A stretch of DNA of 64,000 nt. Source: Fagopyrum homotropicum (taxonomy: Eukaryota > Streptophyta > Magnoliopsida > Caryophyllales > Polygonaceae). Numbering within the stretch: the first letter of the stretch is position 1; each line of letters starts with the position of its first letter. Below, in pieces: positions 22,920 through 36,294 of this stretch. Where the stretch lies: assembly GCA_033239125.1 (NCBI GenBank), contig BSWB01000005.1, positions 52,374,993 through 52,438,992 on the forward strand. The letters run 5' to 3'. The notes beneath the pieces were generated by a model, which saw only the letters and a list, made by a program, of their open reading frames with translations, searched no databases and was not told where the DNA came from. The translations under genes and the position numbers were made by a program.

Positions 22920-25900
22920 CCTCAGTGATACCTTAGGAGCATTGGTCTGAGATTGAGTAATGATATGCAGTAGAGCTTCGGGCATTAGCTGTTATAGGTA
23001 CCATTCTTGTTAATGGTTTACCTAGTGGAGTTTTGTTTATTGTGAGTGCTATGCACCTCTTGTCTTTCGATGCATGTGTTAATAGTTAACTATGGATATA
23101 GTAGAAGATAGAACTTCCTTTATAGGATTACGAGTTACGGGTCTTAGGTACCCACGAGATATGTGGTTGTTCCCTTTGTTCAGGGACTTGTGTATGGCTT
23201 GAAGACTTCTTTGTCATGCCTTAGGTTCATGAGAAGGTCTTTATGTGTGTGGTGCACGAATAGATATCATGTTGGTTTAGATAGTAGTAGGAGGACTATT
23301 CTAGTCTCTACTGAGATCAACTAAGTAGAGGTTTTCCGAGGTTATGACCTTTGAGGAGGTGAGTTGTCTTTAGTGCCGTATGAGAAGCGAGGTTGATAAC
23401 ACCAGAGGGTGATGTTTTTTTTAATGTTGTGCCATGAAGGAAAGAGATAGTTCCACACTGAAGAGTATTCCAGTGGTATATGATCTTATAGACGTGTTAC
23501 TGAACCGTCTAATCTATCGCCTCAGCGGAATGAGGACTTTGATATTGTTTTGAAGTATGGTACGAGATTTGTTGGGAGAAGGCCTATGAGGTATATGGCT
23601 TGTTGAATTGTTAGAACTTGAAGAAGCAATTTGAAGATTCGATTGAGATGGGCTTCGTTCGCCCTAGTATATTCATCACTATGTATTGATGACTTGTCTG
23701 ATAAACCAAGAGAAACAATCGTGTTCTCAAGATTTCCATATGCTTAGGATATCATTAGTTAAGGATGAGAGAGCAACGTGGGCATAGGACAACATTCCAT
23801 ACCCGTTATGGACATTACGTGTTGTAGTGCTGTCATCTGAGTTGAGGAACGTCCTAGTAGTCGTTATAGGAGTTGATGAATAGTGTCTTCATCTACTTCC
23901 TTGATCAGTTGGTGGTAGACCTTATTGATGACGTTTGGTGTACTCTCACAACGGAGAGGAACGTACTGGTTATTTGAGGACGGTTTTGCAGAATCCGAGG
24001 GATAGAAGCCAGTGTGCTATGCTCCCTAAATGTGAATTGAGATGTCAGAAGTAACCTTCAAGGTCATGTTGTTCCACCAGTAGGATCATGATTGATGTGA
24101 CGAGGAGTAAATATGAAGTCTTATGGATGCTACTGATGAACGTTAAGGGAATGCGTAGTTCTCGGCTCAGCCGATTGCTACCAACGCTTTGAGGAAGGAT
24201 TCTATGTGATTGTGCATCTAATTACGAGTCTTCTGAGGAAGACCACCATAAGTGTGTGGTTGAAGTTGTATGTCAGAGTTTTGAAGAGTAGAGGAAGCAT
24301 TTGAACTCTGCTTCTATACGGTGATAATCACAAGATTTTGGGAATCACGTGACTACGGTCCTGAGAACGTATGAGGAGAACTGCCCGACTCATGATTTTG
24401 AGTTAGTAGTGGTAGTTCAAGTGTCCAGATTTGAAGGCAATATCGGTGTGATATTTCATGTTAGATTACCACCGATCATAAGAGTTTGAAGCATATTTTT
24501 ATGCAACATAAGCTGAATAACCGCGAGCGTCGTTGATTGGAGTTGATCAAGGAGTTTGATCGTGAAGTTTGGTACCATTCTGGCAAGTGGCAAGGAGAAT
24601 GTGGTAACTGATACCTTGAACAAGAAGACGCCTCGAGAGAAGGCGGTTGTTGGAATTGTTGTACAACCTCGGTTGCAGAATGATCTAGCTTGGTTAGAGT
24701 TGGACCTACAACTGCTGATAAGGACGTTAGTTTGATGTTTTAGGGGTTCTACCACATTTGTTGGATGAGGTGCAACAAAAGCAGGGGACTTGTCTGACCC
24801 TGAGGGAGTTTGATGGAAGTATGTCTCATGGCGAGACACCACAGTTCTTTAACGGAGCAGAAGGAGTATGAGGTGCCGCAACTGCGTTTGTATAACCGCT
24901 TATGCGGAGTTGAGTGGAGAAGATTACAATACAGCCATAGTACACCTTCTTTAGTACATCCATGTACGAATAAGAGGTACCTTGAAGTAGTAGATCAGGT
25001 TAAAGTTTTACTGACCTGGAGATGAGCTCATCCACTACCAGTGTTGTAGTGGAAGTGAGAGGACCGTTCTGTGGACTTGTGATGGGATTGAGACCCAGTA
25101 AGAGTTTTGGTGTTATCCAGATTGTTGGTAACAGATTTACGAAGTTGACACGTTACATCTCTACTGAGAGACGTGGCCAGTGAATGAAATAACAAAGGAG
25201 TACACTAGACAGATGGTGGGACTCCATAAGTGTACCGGGGACGATCGACTATGATTGTAGTAGACGGGTTACTTTGATGTTTTGATAGTAGATTCAGATC
25301 GCTTGGGGAACGCGTCAACACTTCATGATTCAGATTTACCTCAGATAGATGGTCAATTTGAGAGGACCCTCCAGACCGTAGAGAACATGTTGCGAGCTTG
25401 TGGGATGGATTGAGAATAGGGACGATCTGTTTATCTCCCACTCGTTGAATTCTTATATCACGACCGTTGGCATGCATCTATAAGGATGGTCCCTATGAGA
25501 CATTGTGTAGACATAGGTGTCATACACCTTTATGCGGGGATGAGCCTGACAGTACCAGGGGGTTAGCGCCCGAGCAGATTTCGGATGATATAGCTAGAGT
25601 AACATTAATCAGAGAAAGGATGATGGCTGCACAGAGTCACCAGAAGTCGTATGCGGATTGGAGGCGTCGACCTCTAGAGTTCAGGGTAGGAGCTCATGTC
25701 TGGTTGAGAGTATCTCTGACGTGAGGCGTCAGACGTGATGGCATAAAGGGAAAGCTAAATCCCCGATAGATCGGTCCTTTCGAGATACTAGATAGAGTTG
25801 GGAGAGTAGTGCACAGATTGGCTTTGCCACCGAAGTTAGAGGGTGTTCACCCTATGTTTCTTGTGTCTTAGCTGAGGAAGTACATACCAGATCTGAGGCA

Positions 25901-26101
25901 CATTGTGAGTCATGATGATCTAGTGGTTGAGCCGGACCACACTTTTGCAAAACAACCTTTTGCGGTTCTAGGAAGAGAGGTGTGAGACGCCTGCATTCGA
26001 AGGATATTCCTATGATGAGGCTACGCGGGAGACTGAGGATAGTATCTAGGGGAACTATCCAGATTTTTACGCCGGGACAGATGCACCTGTAGGATCCACG
26101 A
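22920..26101 (+). pseudogene. Pol relic of E
   Basis: Collinear with pol of A but full of stops and indels. Protease relic at about 22971-23090, where the DTGA motif has become IVSA. RT catalytic region at about 23880-23945. RNase H (CATAAGAGTTTGAAG) near 24476. Integrase core fragments lie at about 25060-25440, and the integrase C-terminus is 25467-25724 (SYADWRRRPLEFRVGAHVWL) continuing with stops to the chromodomain at about 25910-26080. No frame longer than about 130 codons remains. It encodes nothing usable. Confidence 0.8.
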
Positions 26102-26231
26102 TTAGATTTTGGTGCTATCTTAGTGAGTGTATGTTATGCTATGTGCTTATGTGATATGCTGTGTTTTCGTGCTAGCTGTGAGTTGTGCATATGATCTGTT
26201 AGATCTTGTTTGTTAGTACGAGATAGGTATA

Positions 26232-26540
26232 GTTGGAGATGGTTCATTCCTCCATGCTACGGTGTATGTGTTAGGATTAGCAGGAGATGGTTCTTTCCTC
26301 CATGCTATCTTTGATGGACAAAGTGTGAGTGGATACGGTTACGAGTACGATTGGTTGGAGACGGGTTTCCTCCATGCCTTGTGACGTGGTTAGTAGTTGG
26401 CTAGAGATGATTTTTCCTCTATGCCTTTGGATAGCGTTATGATCTTATTGCTGGAGTTGGTGATTCCTCCATGCTGTGTTTTGAGGTTATAGAGTGTTAT
26501 AGGTTGATACGTTTGAACGGAGATGTGATACCTCCGATAG
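26232..26540 (+). repeat. Tandem array of short hairpin units before the 3' LTR of E
   Basis: Six diverged units spaced roughly 45-75 bp. Each has a core like GGAGATGGTTCTTTCCTCC followed by ATGC, i.e. GGAG...CTCC arms. The homologous array in G has eight units. A has nothing comparable at this place. Confidence 0.7.
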
Positions 26541-26616
26541 AGAGAGTGTTTATACCTCGGCGTATGGGTTTGAGAGGATTTGGGAATTGTTCAAGTTTCG
26601 GGACGAAACTTTTTTT

Positions 26617-26622
26617 AAGGGG
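26617..26622 (+). promoter_or_regulatory. Polypurine tract of E
   Basis: AAGGGG a few bases before the 3' LTR, after the TTTCGGGACGAAACT motif that also precedes the PPT of A and, on the other strand, of G. Confidence 0.75.
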
Positions 26623-26629
26623 TGTGTGA

Positions 26630-27949
26630 TGTAATAGCTAGGATTTCCGAATTCTAATTAATATTGATTAACTTAATTATCGATAGTAATTGACATATAA
26701 ATCGCAAAGATTGCGTAAGTGTTGAGTATAAGTCCCACCGTTATGTTCCTGGCGTAATTTTGGGCTTATGGTGAAATTTTCACTTTTTCTCCCGGGTAAT
26801 TATTTTTACCCTCCGGTATTATTTGGAGCATTTGGGAGCTCCAATTAATAAAAATGCATTTGAAAGAAAATGATCACGACAACGAACATGTCCTAGATAT
26901 GAAATAACATGGAAAGGCAAAACGGCCAAAAGAGTCGCTATTTCATTTCTTAACGGCTAAGAAAGACGGCTTAGGAATACACGTTTTCCGAAGCAATTGT
27001 GCAATAATTATCCCTACAATATTCAAGATCTATTATTCCAATTTCGAGAAGTTTGGAGAAGGGGGTTCAACCCGCCATTGGATCGATAAAAGGATAATTA
27101 TCGACTTCGCTAAAGGATAATTATCGACTTCACTATAAATAGCGAAAATCGTTTATTAATTCATTTCCTTTCACGTTTCCTCGTAAAACGTCTTATTTCT
27201 TCTCAAACTTCAAACTCAGATCTACTATCCGTTTCTAATCCGATTTCAATTCCGTTTGAGTTTTTGGATTCATCTCTTCATTCACTTCATATCGATACCG
27301 AGTTTCTGCATTTCCGAGCAGATAAGGACCTGGTCGAGCATATATGTCACCAGGACAGTTCCGTCGCTTAGATTCCGGTGAATTTTTTGTTGTACATGCG
27401 TAGCCTGCGTCGTTGTGATTCCGAATCTTTTTTCAGATCGTCAATCGGGTTAGTAACGAATAAGTTATGAATTTATTCGTTTTCCGTACTGCGATTTGGC
27501 CTAAATTGACCTTAAGCTTTTCAAAATGGATAATTAGAAACTCCATTATGATAATTATATTATTCTGGTGTTTATGGGTTGTTTGTTTGATGAAATTTGA
27601 TGACAGGTGTGTTTAGAAATGGCCTGCAGGCAAAACGTTATTCTGGTGAAATTTAATTAATTAATTAAAGGTTAATTAATTAAATTGGAATTAAATTTGA
27701 GATTGAGGAATACTGATTAGATGCATGCTAGGTGTCAGAATGAGTTGATGTTTATGTTGTTGTTTTGTACTCAGCTATGAGTTTGTAAACTCTTTTGATG
27801 TATCATACTCTACTTTTATGTATTTGATTTTAATCTACTTGTGCCTTGTTTTAAGATCCAGTGAACTTGTTGTCAGGCTAGGGTCAGGATCCATTGTATG
27901 ATCCTATCCCAATGTGACACTCCAAGTCCCGCAGATTTGGGGTGTTACA
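26630..27949 (+). repeat. 3' LTR of E with an internal deletion (1320 bp)
   Basis: Matches the 5' LTR at both ends but lacks the segment equivalent to about 7371-8180 (join near 27748), including the predicted intron and its hairpin. TATA box at 27134-27142. Confidence 0.92.
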
Positions 27950-27954
27950 ATGAG

Positions 27955-29264
27955 TTGGCTACCTTGGAATTACTTCCTGATCTGTTGGGTGAGATCCGAC
28001 AGAAGCAGGAGACCTGTCTTACTTTGACCAGGATCCGAGACAGAATATCTCGAGATGAGGCACCACAGTTCACTATTGGTGTTGATACAGTGATGAGGTG
28101 TCACGACCGCATTTGTGTACCATCAGACAGTGAGTTGAGACAGCGGATATTGGGTGAGGCCCATGCTACCCCATACTCAGTACATCCAGGAGCGAGCAAG
28201 ATGTACAAGGACGTGAGACGTTCCTTCTGGTGGGTGGTTTGAAGCCCGACATGGCTCGGTATGTAGCTCAATATGCGACCTGCCAACAGGTCAAGATTGA
28301 GCATCGTAGGTCCGGAGGAGAGCTCCACCCACTACCAGTACCACAATGGAAGTGGGAGGACATCTCTATGGATTTTGTCACGAGATTGAGACTCAATAGA
28401 GGTTTTGATGCTATTTGGGTGGTGGTAGACCGTCTGACGAAGACTGCACGTTTCATTCCGATTAAGGTAACGTGGCCGGTAAGTCGTCTGGCTGAGGAGT
28501 GCACCAGACACATTGTGAGACTCCATGGAGTACCAAGGACTATCGTCTCCGACCGGGATGGACGTTTCACCTCGAGATTTTGGCAAATGGTACATACTAC
28601 ATTAGGGACGAGTCTCCACTTTACCATTGCTTATCACCCGCAGACCGACAGTCAGTTTGAGAGGACTATCTAAACGTTAGAGGACATGCTGCTGGCCTGT
28701 GTACTGGATTGGGGACAAGTATGGCCAGATCACCTTTCCCTTGTAGAGTTTTCATATAATAACAGTTGGAACGCGTCTATTGGGATGTCTCCTTATGAGG
28801 CTTTATACAGGCAGAGATATCACACACCATTGTGCTGAGATGAGCCAAGCAAAGCTGATGGAGTAGCTCCAGATCGACAAGAGGCGTCGTCCTCTGGAGT
28901 TTTGAGTAGGTGCACAGGTGTGGTTGAGAGTGTCACCAGCGAGAGGCGTCCGGCGTTTCGGCATTAAGGGAAAACTGAGTCCCCGATATGTCGGACCATT
29001 TGAGATCGTAGAGAGAGTCGGAGAGGTTGCCTATCGATTAGCACTGCCACCGAGATTGGAGGGGGTCCATCCGGTCTTTCATGTATCTCAACTGAGAGAG
29101 AAAATACCGACCCGAGGCACGTCATCAGCTATGAGGATTTGATAGTTAAGCCTGACCACACATTTGTGCAGTACCTAGTAGCCGTCCTTGAGCGCAGTAC
29201 TAGACGTCCGCGGTCCAAGGAGATACCGATGTTGAGGATCCAGTGGTCTAGATGAAGAGCCGAT
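27955..29264 (+). pseudogene. Pol of F, second part: integrase
   Basis: Resumes F exactly after E. The HHCC region is 27955-28290 (LGEAHATPYSVHPGASKMYKDV), where the first Cys of the CxxC pair is Tyr. A frameshift lies near 28235. The core is 28230-28670, with MDFVTRL and VSDRDGRFTSRFW, then a stop near 28671. A deletion or frameshift lies at 28870-28910. The C-terminal domain (GVRRFGIKGKLSPRYVGPFEIVERVGEVAYRLALPP) extends to about 29142. G interrupts it just before the last chromodomain segment. Non-functional. Confidence 0.88.
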
Positions 29265-31399
29265 TGTAACACCCCGATTCCGCGGGACTCGGGATGTCAC
29301 ATTGGGCTATGATCACACAATGGATCCTGACCCTAACCTGACAAGAAGTTCACTGGACCTTACAACATGGCACTGACAAATATAAAACAAATACATAAAA
29401 CAGTGTAAACTGTACGACCCAAAGTAAACAACATCATAGCCGAGTACATAAAATGACATCCTCACACAGGGGGGAAAGCAAGACATCATCCTCACGCAAG
29501 AGGGGAAGGGTAAACATCTCAAACCAACCACCTAATGTATGAGAGTCCTCGGCCTGTCACCCTGCCAAATCACTCAGCAGCGCCTATCCTGCAAACATCT
29601 ACAACACGGTATGAAACCGTTATCTAACAATAAATATATAAGGTAATGCATAAGCACAAGCACAATCATGAAAGATAAACACATCAGCATGCTATCACAT
29701 ATTTACCCATTTTATCATCTTTATATAATAGTCATTCACTCAAATCGTATATATATAGATAGATGAAAGTATGTGACACGAGGACCGATACATCCTCGCC
29801 TTTGAGTGATATATTCAGTTGTACGAGTATCGGTCACACAACCCGTGTACCCTATGGGAGTGGATTGCGCCCTTCCTGTAAACCAGTGTGGCCTGACGTC
29901 AGAGAACCTCCGAGACTCCATGGAAGGATGAAAGGGAAGGGTTATCACAACCACGCAACGGGGCAGTCAATAAAACATAGGTCAATATAAACGATATCTC
30001 ATGCTATCATAGCAACATATAACGCACACACCACTCATGCAAACACCCAATATAGGGATGGTAGCAAAGTAAGTCCTACGGACTTACCTTAACCTCGTAC
30101 TCAGCTCAACCACAACAACTTCCAATCCTGAGAGAGGGCACTGCCTAATAACAAGGCATAAAGATATATCAAACTCTATTCATCAAAGGGGTCAGACCTA
30201 TACCCAAAGGGATCCATGAGGATCATACTCAATCTATAAGCCTCAATAAACCTCAATATCTCAGCATAACTCACAATTCCACAAATCTCAAGGTAGTATC
30301 CAATCAACATTCCTCAATCTCAATTAAAATCCTAATTTAATTAATTAATCCTTTAATTAATTAATTAGATTTCGCCAGAATAATGTTTTGCCCGCAAGCA
30401 ATTTCTAAACCCACCTGTCATCAGATTTCATCAAGCAAACTACCCATAATCACCAGAATAATATAACGACCACAATGGAATTTCTAATTATGGATTTTTG
30501 ACAAGCCTAAAGTCAATTTAGGCCAAATCGCAGTACGGAAAACGAATAAATTCATAACTTATTCCATACTAACCCGATTTACTATCTGAAAGAAGATTCG
30601 GAATCACAACAACGCAGGCAACACATGTACATCATCAAATTCGTCGGAATTTGAGCGACGGAAGCTGCCTGGTGACATATATGCTCGACCAGCTCTTCAT
30701 CTGCTCGGAAATCCAGAAACTCGGTACCGATATGAAGAGAATGAAGAGAGGAATCCAAAAACTCAAACGGAATTGAAATCGGATTAGAAACGGAGAGTAA
30801 ATCTGAGTTTGAAGGTTGAGAGAAATCAGAGCTTTTACGAAGAAACGTGAAAGGAAATGAATTAATAAAGGATTTTCTGCTATTTATAGTGAAGACGATA
30901 ATTATCCTTTAGCGAAGTCGATAATTATCCTTTAACCGATCCAAAGGCGGGTCGAACCTCCTACTCCAAACTTCTCGAGATTGGAATATTAAATCTGAAA
31001 TATTGTTGGGATAATTATTCCACAACTGCCTCGGAAAACGTGTATTCCTAAGCCATCTTACTTAGCCGTTAAGAAACGAAATAGCGACTCTTTTTGCCGC
31101 TTTGCCGTTTTGCCTCTCCATGTTATTTTATATCTAGGACATATCCGATGTCCTGATCATTTCTCTCAACTGAATTTTTATTAATTGGAGCTCCCAAATG
31201 CTCCAAATAACACCGGAGGGTAAAAATTATTACCCGGGAAAAAAAGTAAAAATTTTCCCAAACTTCCAAAATTACGCTAGGAACATGAAGGTGGGACTCA
31301 TACTCATCACTTGCGAAATCTCCGCGAGTTATATGTCAATTACTATAAACGATTAAGTTAATCAACATTAATTAGAATTCGGAAATCCTAACTACTACA
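29265..31399 (-). repeat. 3' LTR of G (2135 bp)
   Basis: On the minus strand it begins TGTAGTAGTTAGG at 31399 and ends CGGGGTGTTACA at 29265. TATA box TATAAATAG at plus 30880-30888. Same family as the E LTRs and the solo LTR. Confidence 0.93.
29589..30087 (-). other. Predicted LTR intron in the G 3' LTR (499 nt)
   Basis: Minus strand: donor AAG|GTAAGT at 30087 in the perfect hairpin GTAAGTCC-GTA-GGACTTAC. The acceptor is GTTTGCAG|GATAGG ending at 29589, with GATAACGG upstream as a possible branch site. The 5' LTR has the donor at 61709 and the acceptor at 37166, now separated by C. Confidence 0.45.
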
Positions 31400-31406
31400 T
31401 CACACA

Positions 31407-31412
31407 CCCCTT
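31407..31412 (-). promoter_or_regulatory. Polypurine tract of G
   Basis: Minus-strand AAGGGG next to the 3' LTR, preceded by the TTTCGGGACGAAACT motif shared with E. Confidence 0.72.
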
Positions 31413-31554
31413 AAAAAAAGTTTCGTCCCGAAACTTGCAAAATCCCAAAGTCATCTCGGACCCATAAGCCGAGGTATAACTCTCACTCTCTCTATCGGAG
31501 GTATCACATCTCCGTTCAGAAGGTCATCACCTATAACAATCTATAACCTCAATG

Positions 31555-31920
31555 TCACCATGGTGGAATCATCAACTCCAGAAAACAGGGTCATAACACT
31601 ACCCAAAGGCATAGAGGAATCACATCTCTCGCCATACCACATTACAAGGAATAGAGGAAGCACATCTCTAGCCAAAAGATATCACAGGCATAGAGGAAAT
31701 ACGTGTCTAGCAAACCATAAGCATATATCTCGCATGGAGGAATCACATCTCCACTGAAACTATGTCCATCAAGGTAGCATGGAGGAAAGAACCATCTCCA
31801 GCTGAATCCTAATTACACTCAAATAGCATGGAGGAAAGAACCATTTCCAGCTATAAATATAAATCATACTCAAATAGCATGGAGGAAATAATCATCTCTA
31901 GCTATAACATAAATTACGCT
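31555..31920 (-). repeat. Tandem array of hairpin units before the 3' LTR of G
   Basis: Eight units at about 31557, 31607, 31650, 31689, 31734, 31778, 31828 and 31878. Plus-strand cores include GGAGGAATCACATCTCC, AGAGGAATCACATCTCT and TAGAGGAAATACGTGTCTA. The outer bases change together (GGAG/CTCC, AGAG/CTCT), so the pairing is kept while the sequence drifts. Confidence 0.7.
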
Positions 31921-32034
31921 AGCACAACAAGATCTACTAAGATCATAAATCACATCACATCTAGCACGGAATAAACACATCAAGGCATATAAGCACATAA
32001 GCACAACATTCATCAAGATAGCACTAAGATCTAC

Positions 32035-35000
32035 TCGTGCTCCCACACATGGACCTGTCTCGACATAAACTCTGGATAGTTCCTCAAGATACTATCCTCA
32101 ATCTCTCATGTGGGGTCTTCAGGTCCTCACCTTGACCACTACGTCCTTTAAAATGAAAAAGTCTTTCAAATGCAAGCGTCTCATATCTCATTCCAGGAAT
32201 GTAACCAAATGCTCAACAAGGATGTGGTTCGGCTTAACCACTAGATCATCATAACTCACCAGGTGTCTCGAACCTGGTATATACTCCCTCAGTTGAGACA
32301 TATGAACACTAGGTAAACACCCTCTAACCTCAAAGGAAAAGCTAAACATCATACTGCGTTCACAATTCTGGTCAAGATCCCAAGTAAACCGACATATTGG
32401 AAACTCGGTTTCCCTTTTATGCCAACACATCTAACATTTCATAGCAGAGATACTCACAGCCGGTCATGAACTCTCACTTGAACTTTAGAGGTCGATGCCT
32501 CTCATCTATATATGATATATGGCGACTCTGTACAACCAACATTCTTCCTCTAATCAGCGTTACTTGAACTATAAAATCCTGAATCGGATCAGGTGTTATT
32601 CTACTAATACTGCTAGGTCAATTCTAGCATAAAGGTATACGGCGTCTACATATATATGATGCCTCATAGGGGCCATCCCAAAAAATGCGCGTCAATCATT
32701 ATCACATAATAATTCCATTAATGGAGGTAATCTAACCATCCATATTTCCAGTTCAATACATAAGCTCATAACATATCTCAAGGGTTTGGATGGTCCTCTT
32801 TGAGTGACCATCTATTTGGGGATGAAACGCAGTCATAAAGTGTAAACTCATCCCTCAAAGCATTTTGTATCTGCTGCCCAAAATCTCAAGCTAAAACGTC
32901 CATCTCGATCAGAGATGATCATTCTCGGTACACGATGGAGTCTCACTATTTGTCTAGTGTACTCCTCAACCAATGCATTCGCTGGTCACGTCTCTCTAAT
33001 AGGAACGAAATGTGCCGGCTCCGTTAATCTGTCACCAACAATCCGGATACAACAAAATTCCCACTGGGCCTCAATCCCATCACAAAGTCCATAAGGATGT
33101 CCTACCATTTCCACTACTCACTGGTAGTGGATGGAGCTCATCTCTAGGTCGGAAATGTTCTATCTTGACCTGCTGACAGGTCACACACTGTGTCACAAAT
33201 CTGATTACATCAATTTCCATCTTCTCCATCAATATAATCGTCTCACCTCGTGGTACCTCTTACTCGTACTTGAATGTACTGTGTAAGGTATACAATGAAT
33301 GCACTGTAAAATTGTCTGTCTCACTCTGTATCAGCAGGTACACAAAAGAGGTCATGACTCTTCATCATTCCATCTACTCTCATGGAGAACTGTGGTTCCT
33401 CATTACAAGACATCTTCTCTCCCATCTTCATCAAAGTCGGGCAGGTCCCCTGCTTCTGTTGGACCTCATCCAACAGACCAGGTAGAACCTTTAAGGCATA
33501 ACTGGATATCCTCATCAAGGAGCTGATTGTCCAACTCTAGCCAAGCTGGATCCCTCTAAAGTTGAGGCTGAATTGTCAACCTCGCAATTGTCTTCTCTTG
33601 AGGCGTCTTTCTGCTCAAGTTGTTGGCGACAACGTTCAACTTCTCTGAATAATATGGAATCTCTGGGTTAAAGTCTTGATCAACTCGAGTCTTTAACGCT
33701 GGTGGTTATTCAACTCCGCTGCTAACTCTAAATCAGGCGTCAGGTAGTTCTCCTCACACGTCTTCAACTGTAGACCCACATATCCATAACTCCACTCCTT
33801 TGTATTAATACGCGTCTTAAACTTAGCAGGGATATATCACCGTATAATATGGAATCCCCTGAACCTTCGGACTATAACAAAATCGAAGTGGAGGTCAAAT
33901 GTCTCCTCCACTCTTCAACGTTTTGGCATATTGCTTTAACCACGCAATTTTGAGGGTCTTCCTCAGAAGACTCGTAAAGGGATACATATTCACAAAACCC
34001 TTCCACAAGCATGGGTGGTAATCGGCTAAGCCGAGAAAACTACGCATTCCCTTAATGTTCATCAGTATCGTCCATGTTCCAACATACTCAATCCTCTTTA
34101 TATCAACCAAGATCCCATTGGCGGAGACAACATGGCCTAAGAAGGCTACCACTGGCATCCCACTCGTACTTAGAGAGCGTAGTATACAACCCTCTATCTC
34201 TCGACATCAGCAAAACTGTCCTCATATGATCGGTCTACTTCTCGCTACTACGAGAGTATATCGAAATGTCATTAATGAAGACCACCAAAGACTGTTCAAA
34301 GAAGTCGACGAAAATACTATTCATCAACTCCATAAAGACTGCTAAGGCATTCGTCAACCCAAATAACATCACTACATACTTGTAGTGTCCATAACGGGTA
34401 TGAACAACTATCATATGCACATCTTGCTCTCTCACCCTCAATTGGTGGTAATCTGAGCGCAAGGAAATCCTGAAATACACGATTGCTCCTTGAAGCTGAT
34501 TCATCAGGTCGTCAATACGAGACATTGGATACACTAGGGCGAAGGAAGCTCGTCTCAGCCCACTCTTCAATCCTTCAGTTACAATATCTCAACAAGCACC
34601 ATATGATATGGGTCTTCCCAATCAGTGTCGTATCACACTTCAACTTGATAACAATGTCCACACTCCGCTGAGGTGGCAACTAGACGGTTCAGTAACACAT
34701 CTATAAGCTCATAAACCACTGGAATATCCTCCAACGTGGAACTATCTTCTTCATATCATAACATCAAAAAATATCACCTCCTTGTGTTATCAACTTCGCT
34801 GCTCATATGGCACTAATGACAAGACTCATCTCTTCAAAGGTCGTAACCTCGAAAGGCCTTTGTCTAATCGGTCTCAGTAGAGATTGTAACAACCTTCCAA
34901 TTGATATCTAACATGACATGATATCTATTCATCCAAACCATACACATAGTGACTTCCTCATGCACCTAAGGATTGACAAAGAAGTCTATAAACCATACAC

Positions 35001-35230
35001 AAGTCCCTGAATGAATGGGACAATCACAATCTTGTGAGTACCTTAGACCCCTAATTGGTAATCATGTAAAGGAAAGTCTATATTCTTTTGTTTCCACAAT
35101 CAACTATTAACGCATGCATCGAAAGACATGAAGTGCATAGCACTCACAACAAACAAAACTCCACTAGGTAAACCATTAACAAGAATGGTACTTGTACATC
35201 TAACACCAGAAGCTCCACTGCATATCATCA
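32035..35230 (-). pseudogene. Pol relic of G
   Basis: Minus strand, collinear with pol of A. The protease relic near 35110-35200 has VVSA where A has DTGA. RT is at 34570-34235 (SDYHQLRVREQD, RYGHYKYVV, then FINDIS, the first catalytic Asp changed to Asn) and 34158-33895 (VAFLGHVVSANGILVD). Integrase fragments lie at about 33520-32500, and the C-terminus with the chromodomain start is 32430-32188. There are stops and frameshifts throughout. Non-functional. Confidence 0.8.
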
Positions 35231-36189
35231 CTAAATCTCGGGTCTATGCTCCTCAGGTATCACTGAGGTCATTGTCATAGCCTCCACTTCCACTCTTTCT
35301 ACACCGGAAAGAGAAAGGTCTTGCTGAGAAGAAACACCACCTTGTTCACAAAAAGGGGCCAGAAGGCCTAGTTCACCACAGGTGAAGCAAGCTATCGGTG
35401 CCAAGGGACACTCAAAGCGCAAATGATCTGAATAGCCACAGATGAGACATAAACGTCCCATAACTGTAACTGGTACGGATGACACCTCTACACTTCTCAG
35501 CTCCAAGCCTCTACCTTGAGCTCTTCTAGTATCTATGGCACTCCCACTACGACCTCTATCTCTACTCGGTCTGGGAATGGATCCTTGAGTAGGCTGACGA
35601 TCTGGGATTCTCTATTGTCCCTGTGTCTGCTGGTAAGGGGTCTTCTGACCATCTCCCTTCATATTGGCAGAAGAAGAACCATGTCGTGATACAACTCCAC
35701 CTTGCCTACAAAAGGCAGCTTTATGACCTAGTCTACCACAGGTGAAGCAAATCACCTGCGGTTTTCGACAGTATGGTCTTATGTGTCCAGGCTTCCCACA
35801 ATTATAACAAGTTCTCTTCTCACCAAAAGTCCGTTTAGAATTGGGACTACTCAAACGTCCACAAGCCGGATTCTGCTTACCACTTGGAAGGTCTACCTCA
35901 TCTTTCGCTATTTCGACTCGTTGTTTCTTCTTTGATCCAGAAGCTTCAGTTGGTCCCACAAATGTTGGTAGATCCGGTGTAGGTCTACCCGCTATTACAG
36001 CCTCATATACTTGGCACATATATTCTTGAAACTCGGATCTGCTCATGGAGACATGATCATTCTCTTCAAACTCGTTCTCTACCATAGGCGAAACAACAGC
36101 GGAAACTAGTCCCTGACTTGACGTTACCGGAGGAAGAGGGGTGTACACCTACCTCGTCCCACTACAGATACTGCTCTAGTCTGAGCCAT
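35231..36189 (-). pseudogene. Gag of G: no capsid, two pairs of zinc knuckles
   Basis: ATG at 36189 (MAQTRAVSVVGRG), with a 1-nt frameshift near 36148. The main frame is 36148-35612: the EFQEYMCQVYEAVIAGRPTPDLP segment, a basic stretch (SKKKQRVEIAKDE), then CYNCGKPGHIRPYC and CFTCGRLGHKAAFC. A second pair is in 35506-35231: CLICGYSDHLRFEC and CFTCGELGLLAPFC, the last with its His lost. The capsid domain is absent, as in E. It shares the order and sequence of E gag, so the architecture was inherited and did not arise twice. Confidence 0.82.
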
Positions 36190-36239
36190 CTGTAAGATAT
36201 ACGCACATAAGCTTACAAGGCTATATATATGCCATATGT

Positions 36240-36294
36240 ATCGATATATATATATAATACATCCACATAATCCATATTACACACACACACACAC

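Larger units (their letters stand above)
6254..27949 (+). mobile_element. Element E: degenerate, probably non-autonomous Tekay-related element, with D nested inside
   Basis: LTRs are 6254-8381 and 26630-27949. The imperfect target-site copies ATAAG and ATGAG lie in the integrase-linker of F. PBS, leader, short gag, pol relics and PPT are in the expected order. D is inserted 46 bp into gag. Without D the element is about 8.4 kb. It shares LTR family, leader TA repeats, short gag and dead protease with G. Confidence 0.88.
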
